In this document: positions 23,285 to 25,453 of the stretch, one piece after another | Layout: each line of letters opens with the position of its first letter | How positions within the stretch are numbered: the first letter of the stretch is position 1 | The notes under the pieces: model-generated | Told to the model about the DNA's origin: nothing | Database searches by the model: none | What the model saw: only the letters and a program-made list of their open reading frames with translations | Assembly (NCBI GenBank): GCA_041685645.1 | Contig: JAWLFI010000012.1 | Coordinates: 1 to 25,453 of the forward strand | Reading direction: 5' to 3' | Length of the DNA stretch: 25,453 bases | From: JAWLFI01 sp041685645 | Lineage (GTDB): Bacteria; Bacteroidota; Bacteroidia; Chitinophagales; Saprospiraceae | Made by a program: the position numbers and the translations under genes

Positions 23285-23343
23285 AGAAAGCACCATTTTT
23301 AATTAGATGCATGAAAGAAGCATTTTGGTGTATACTTCCGCTT

Positions 23344-24312
23344 TTACAGCAATTCCTGTATGATTTGCTCCTCAGTGATGCCCTCTGCATCTGCTTTATA
23401 ATTACGGACGATGCGATGTCGCAGGACAAAAGGTGCCACCGCTTTGACATTTTCTATATCTGGCGCATAGCTTCCGTGAACTGCCGCGTGACACTTCGCT
23501 CCCAACACCAGGTACTGCGAAGCCCTCGGACCGGCACCCCAGGAAAGATACTCCGTCACGCGATCCGGTGCCATTTCAGTACCCGGGCGAGTTTTCGACG
23601 CCAATTTTACCGCATATTCAACAACAGCATCCGAAATTGGAATTTTTCGTACGAGTTGTTGATAATCCAATATCTCCTGAGCTGTCAAAATATGCGACAC
23701 CTGCACTGTCTTTTCCGTCGTCGTCGCTCGCACGACATCCAATTCCTGTTGGTAAGAAGGATAATCCAGCAAAATATTGAACATAAAACGGTCCAATTGA
23801 GCTTCCGGCAGCGGGTAAGTCCCTTCCTGCTCAATCGGGTTTTGTGTCGCTAGAACAAAAAACGGTTTCGGCATATCGTATTTTCTTCCCGCTACAGTCG
23901 CAGCTCGCTCCTGCATTGCTTCCAGCAGAGCCGCTTGTGTCTTCGGTGGCGTTCGGTTAATCTCATCCGCTAGCACGATATTGGCAAATAAAGGACCCTT
24001 ATTAAATTTAAATTGTCGCGAATCATCGAGTATTTCCGCACCCGTAATATCCGACGGCATCAAATCCGGCGTGAATTGTATGCGCTTAAAATCCAGGTCC
24101 AGCACCTCAGAAATCGTACTGACCAAAAGCGTCTTCGCCAATCCCGGCACCCCTACCAACAAACTATGTCCGTTGCTAAATAATGAGATAAGCACCGCTT
24201 CAACCACCTCCTCTTGTCCTACAATTACCTTTCCTATTTCCTTCTTCAGGTCCTCGTATTTCTGAGCTAACTGATCCACCTTCTCCGCATTATTCGATCC
24301 TATTTGAGCCAT
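23344..24312 (-). CDS. MoxR-family AAA+ ATPase
   Basis: 322 residues, usual MoxR length. Walker A is GVPGLAKT (54-61), Walker B is VLADEINR (about 113-120), and sensor 1 is LATQNPIEQEGTYPLPEAQLDRF with the arginine finger that follows. MoxR ATPases act as chaperones that help load metals or mature extracellular and VWA-domain proteins. The usual DUF58 and VWA partner genes are not adjacent here, since DUF4837 follows instead; the partner is therefore unclear. I take the ATG at 24312 (MAQIGSNN). The frame extends to 24381, but the extra 23 residues lie upstream of the promoter element at 24335 and lack family similarity. Confidence 0.94.
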   Translation of the reverse strand: MAQIGSNNAEKVDQLAQKYEDLKKEIGKVIVGQEEVVEAVLISLFSNGHSLLVGVPGLAKTLLVSTISEVLDLDFKRIQFTPDLMPSDITGAEILDDSRQFKFNKGPLFANIVLADEINRTPPKTQAALLEAMQERAATVAGRKYDMPKPFFVLATQNPIEQEGTYPLPEAQLDRFMFNILLDYPSYQQELDVVRATTTEKTVQVSHILTAQEILDYQQLVRKIPISDAVVEYAVKLASKTRPGTEMAPDRVTEYLSWGAGPRASQYLVLGAKCHAAVHGSYAPDIENVKAVAPFVLRHRIVRNYKADAEGITEEQIIQELL

Positions 24313-24334
24313 ATTATTTTCTTTTTTCGTCCTG

Positions 24335-24342
24335 CAAATGTA
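24335..24342 (-). promoter_or_regulatory. -7 promoter element of moxR
   Basis: TACATTTG on the minus strand is an exact TAnnTTTG match 22 nt upstream of the ATG at 24312. It would give a leader of roughly 17 nt. The -33 region has no clear TTG at the usual spacing. Confidence 0.5.
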
Positions 24343-24446
24343 GCAAGAATAAACAAAGTCTGTAACGTCCCTGCTGCGCAAATTGTTATCTCATCCCCCG
24401 ATATCCCCATTATCCTGTTTAATTCACTTTAATTTAGTTTCGTGAT

Positions 24447-24672
24447 TTGGCCGGCCGCCCCCGACATAGCAGGCGCTGCGATCAAACGCGGGTCGGGGGC
24501 GACGGGCTATCCGCTTGTAGTGCGCACACTCCACACTTAGCCGCCCTAGGGCTGCGGTGGCTTCTGTTGTCGCCTCCTCGCCTCAGGGCGGACTACAGTG
24601 CGGGAGGCGCGCCCTATCGCTTCTATCCCTGCCGGGGGAAGAAAGCTCTTACTCCCACTCAATCAGGAGTAA
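24447..24672 (+). repeat. GC-rich folded intergenic repeat element, copy 2
   Basis: A sharply GC-rich block between AT-rich flanks. A perfect 9-bp inverted repeat GCCCCCGAC/GTCGGGGGC (24457-24465, 24492-24500) opens it, and CGCCTCC/GGAGGCG lie further in. TTACTCC/GGAGTAA (24649-24655, 24666-24672) closes it. CGGGCTATCC near 24503 and GCGCCCTAT...CTATCCCT, 127 nt in total, are shared with the element at 2013-2170 on the other strand. From memory, non-coding repeats with this 'GGGCTATCC ... CTATCCCT' framing recur in many Bacteroidota genomes; I cannot verify this here. One open frame on the plus strand is compositional (Arg/Pro/Gly-rich) and not believed. Confidence 0.65.
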
Positions 24673-24682
24673 TTTGAAGAGT

Positions 24683-24744
24683 TATATGAAAATTCGAAAA
24701 AAATATTTTAATGTATAACTAAATGATTATTAGAGCATAATAGG
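24683..24744. repeat. truncated left-most unit of the tandem array
   Basis: This stretch aligns with the last ~60 bp of the complete units (shared TGAAAATT, then AAATATTTTAATGT, ending at GATTAG of the next unit). It is more diverged than the others and lacks the palindrome-bearing head. It begins within about 10 bp of the GC-rich element's end. Confidence 0.7.
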
Positions 24745-25012
24745 GATTAGCCGTTCTGAACGGTTATAAACGTTTATAACCGTTAAATTTTCAACCCAAG
24801 TCTCTAAGAGCCTGTACATCAGGCCACTATGGCCATTTTTCGCCCTATATTGAAGCACCAATTTTTTTCTTTCCGGATAACCGAAGTGCTCCAGTATCCC
24901 CCAGGCTGCCTCAAGAACGATTGGGAGCATCTATTAGCCCAAAATTCTATCGTCTGAAAATTTCAGAAAAATATTTTAATGTGTAATTCACTCACTTACA
25001 AGAACTTTCAGA
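24745..25012. repeat. tandem array unit A (268 bp) with 26-bp palindrome
   Basis: It opens with an invariant block from GATTAG to AAATTT (24745 to about 24790). This includes a perfect 26-bp palindrome at 24759-24784, half-site AACGGTTATAAAC followed at once by its reverse complement. An overlapping 13-bp dyad CCGTTC-T-GAACGG lies at 24751-24763. Further in are GCCTG/CAGGC, GGATA/TATCC, TGCTCC/GGAGCA and TCTGAAA-A-TTTCAGA. No shared reading frame with the other units survives. Confidence 0.92.
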
Positions 25013-25279
25013 GATTAGCCGTTCTGAACGGTTATAAACGTTTATAACCGTTAAATTTTCAACCCAAGTCTCTAGGAGCCTGTTTGTCAGACAACTATGG
25101 CCATTCTCACTCTATTTTGAAGCACCAATTTTTTTCTTTCTGGATAACCGGAATGCTCAAGTATCCCCCAGGCTGCCTCAAGAACAATTTGGAGCATCTA
25201 TTAGCCCAAAATTCTATCGCCCGAAAATTTCAGAAAAATATTTTAATGTGTAATTCACTCACTTACATGAATTTTCAGA
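25013..25279. repeat. tandem array unit B (267 bp) with 26-bp palindrome
   Basis: The same head block, identical to unit A, with the palindrome at 25027-25052. The body differs from A by scattered substitutions and at least one single-base deletion near 'GAATGGCCAT' (minus-strand reading), which breaks the frame seen in A. GGATA/TATCC and TGCTC/GAGCA are kept; the GCCTG/CAGGC arm has a mismatch. Confidence 0.92.
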
Positions 25280-25453
25280 GATTAGCCGTTCTGAACGGTT
25301 ATAAACGTTTATAACCGTTAAATTTTTAGCTCAAGTCGTTAAGATACTGTTTATCAGATCCCTATGGTCCATTTTTAGCCCTATATTGAAGCACCAATTT
25401 TTTCTTTCCGGATAACCGAAATACTCCAGTATCCCCCAGGCTGCCTCAAGAAC
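25280..25453. repeat. tandem array unit C, cut by the window end
   Basis: Head block identical to A and B through the palindrome at 25294-25319; the sequence beyond is the most diverged of the three right after the head. The unit is still open at the last base, within the CCCCCAGGCTGCCTCAAG stretch, so the array continues past the window for at least the rest of this unit if the period holds. Confidence 0.9.

Noticed and set aside
23311..23853. 180-residue plus-strand frame
   Set aside because: It is antisense to the well-conserved MoxR gene and has no family features.
24447..24677. 76-residue plus-strand frame in the second GC-rich element
   Set aside because: Its composition (Arg, Pro, Gly, Ala, Leu) follows the GC content, and the element is structured non-coding DNA.
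24730..24930. 66-residue minus-strand frame in array unit A (VLEAAWGILEHFGYPERKK...)
   Set aside because: The first ~24 codons are partly kept in units B and C, but indels shift the frame in both. It reads straight through the palindrome, so it is probably chance or a very old coding remnant.
25084..25314. 76-residue plus-strand frame in array unit B
   Set aside because: The equivalent frame in unit A stops early. It exists only because of where the indels fall.
24683..25453. CRISPR array
   Set aside because: The units are ~267 bp with homologous, slowly diverging bodies. There are no short repeats with unique spacers and no cas genes.
24745..25453. Integron attC cassette array
   Set aside because: GTTAAAT at the end of each head fits the GTTRRRY box, but there is no matching RYYYAAC box at attC distance. 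There is also no cassette gene and no integrase in the window. Kept only as a weak alternative.
1..25453. tRNA, rRNA or transposase genes
   Set aside because: Looked for on both strands; none could be recognised.

Overview
The window looks like a chromosomal segment of a Bacteroidota bacterium, probably a Saprospiria/Lewinella-like or related environmental lineage. Seen in the sequence: one protein ends in a gliding-motility-type C-terminal domain and carries SprB-like repeats. A secreted esterase ends in a type IX secretion (T9SS) sorting domain. Several promoters match the Bacteroidota -7 consensus TAnnTTTG, and most genes lack a well-placed Shine-Dalgarno sequence. The genus is inference; there is no rRNA or tRNA in the window.

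Layout. 1-1954: the 5' end of a divergent unknown gene, an ACR3 arsenite exporter and a predicted outer-membrane barrel. 2013-2170: a GC-rich, highly folded non-coding repeat. 2189-6342: a secreted PHB-depolymerase-like esterase and, divergently, a 902-residue adhesin-like cell-surface protein. 6373-9107: a VanX-type D-Ala-D-Ala dipeptidase overlapping ligA. 9397-11436: a large membrane protein of the Gcr 'site-specific recombinase' family. 11445-13398: a NUDIX hydrolase and a PhoD-like phosphatase, probably one operon. 13610-13860: dodecin with a perfect 20-bp terminator stem. 13965-18287: a tight leftward operon panC > flippase > rfaE2 > nif3 > C4 zinc-ribbon coiled coil, started by a TAnnTTTG promoter buried in nested inverted repeats. 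18408-19058: an M23 metallopeptidase without signal peptide. 19228-24312: comM/yifB, hemA, a DUF4837 lipoprotein and a MoxR ATPase, all leftward.

24313-25453 has no convincing gene. It holds a second GC-rich repeat element (24447-24672), then a tandem array with a period of 267-268 bp running off the end of the window. Each unit starts with an invariant block holding a perfect 26-bp palindrome plus an overlapping 13-bp dyad, while the rest of the unit drifts. This array is the least explained object here and the best candidate for something undescribed: an array of protein-binding or recombination sites, or of structured RNAs.

Functionally the window is mostly housekeeping (DNA ligation, natural-transformation helicase, haem, pantothenate, heptose activation) mixed with cell-envelope functions (T9SS cargo, lipoprotein, DD-dipeptidase, flippase-like protein). 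No phage, plasmid, CRISPR or transposase gene is visible.
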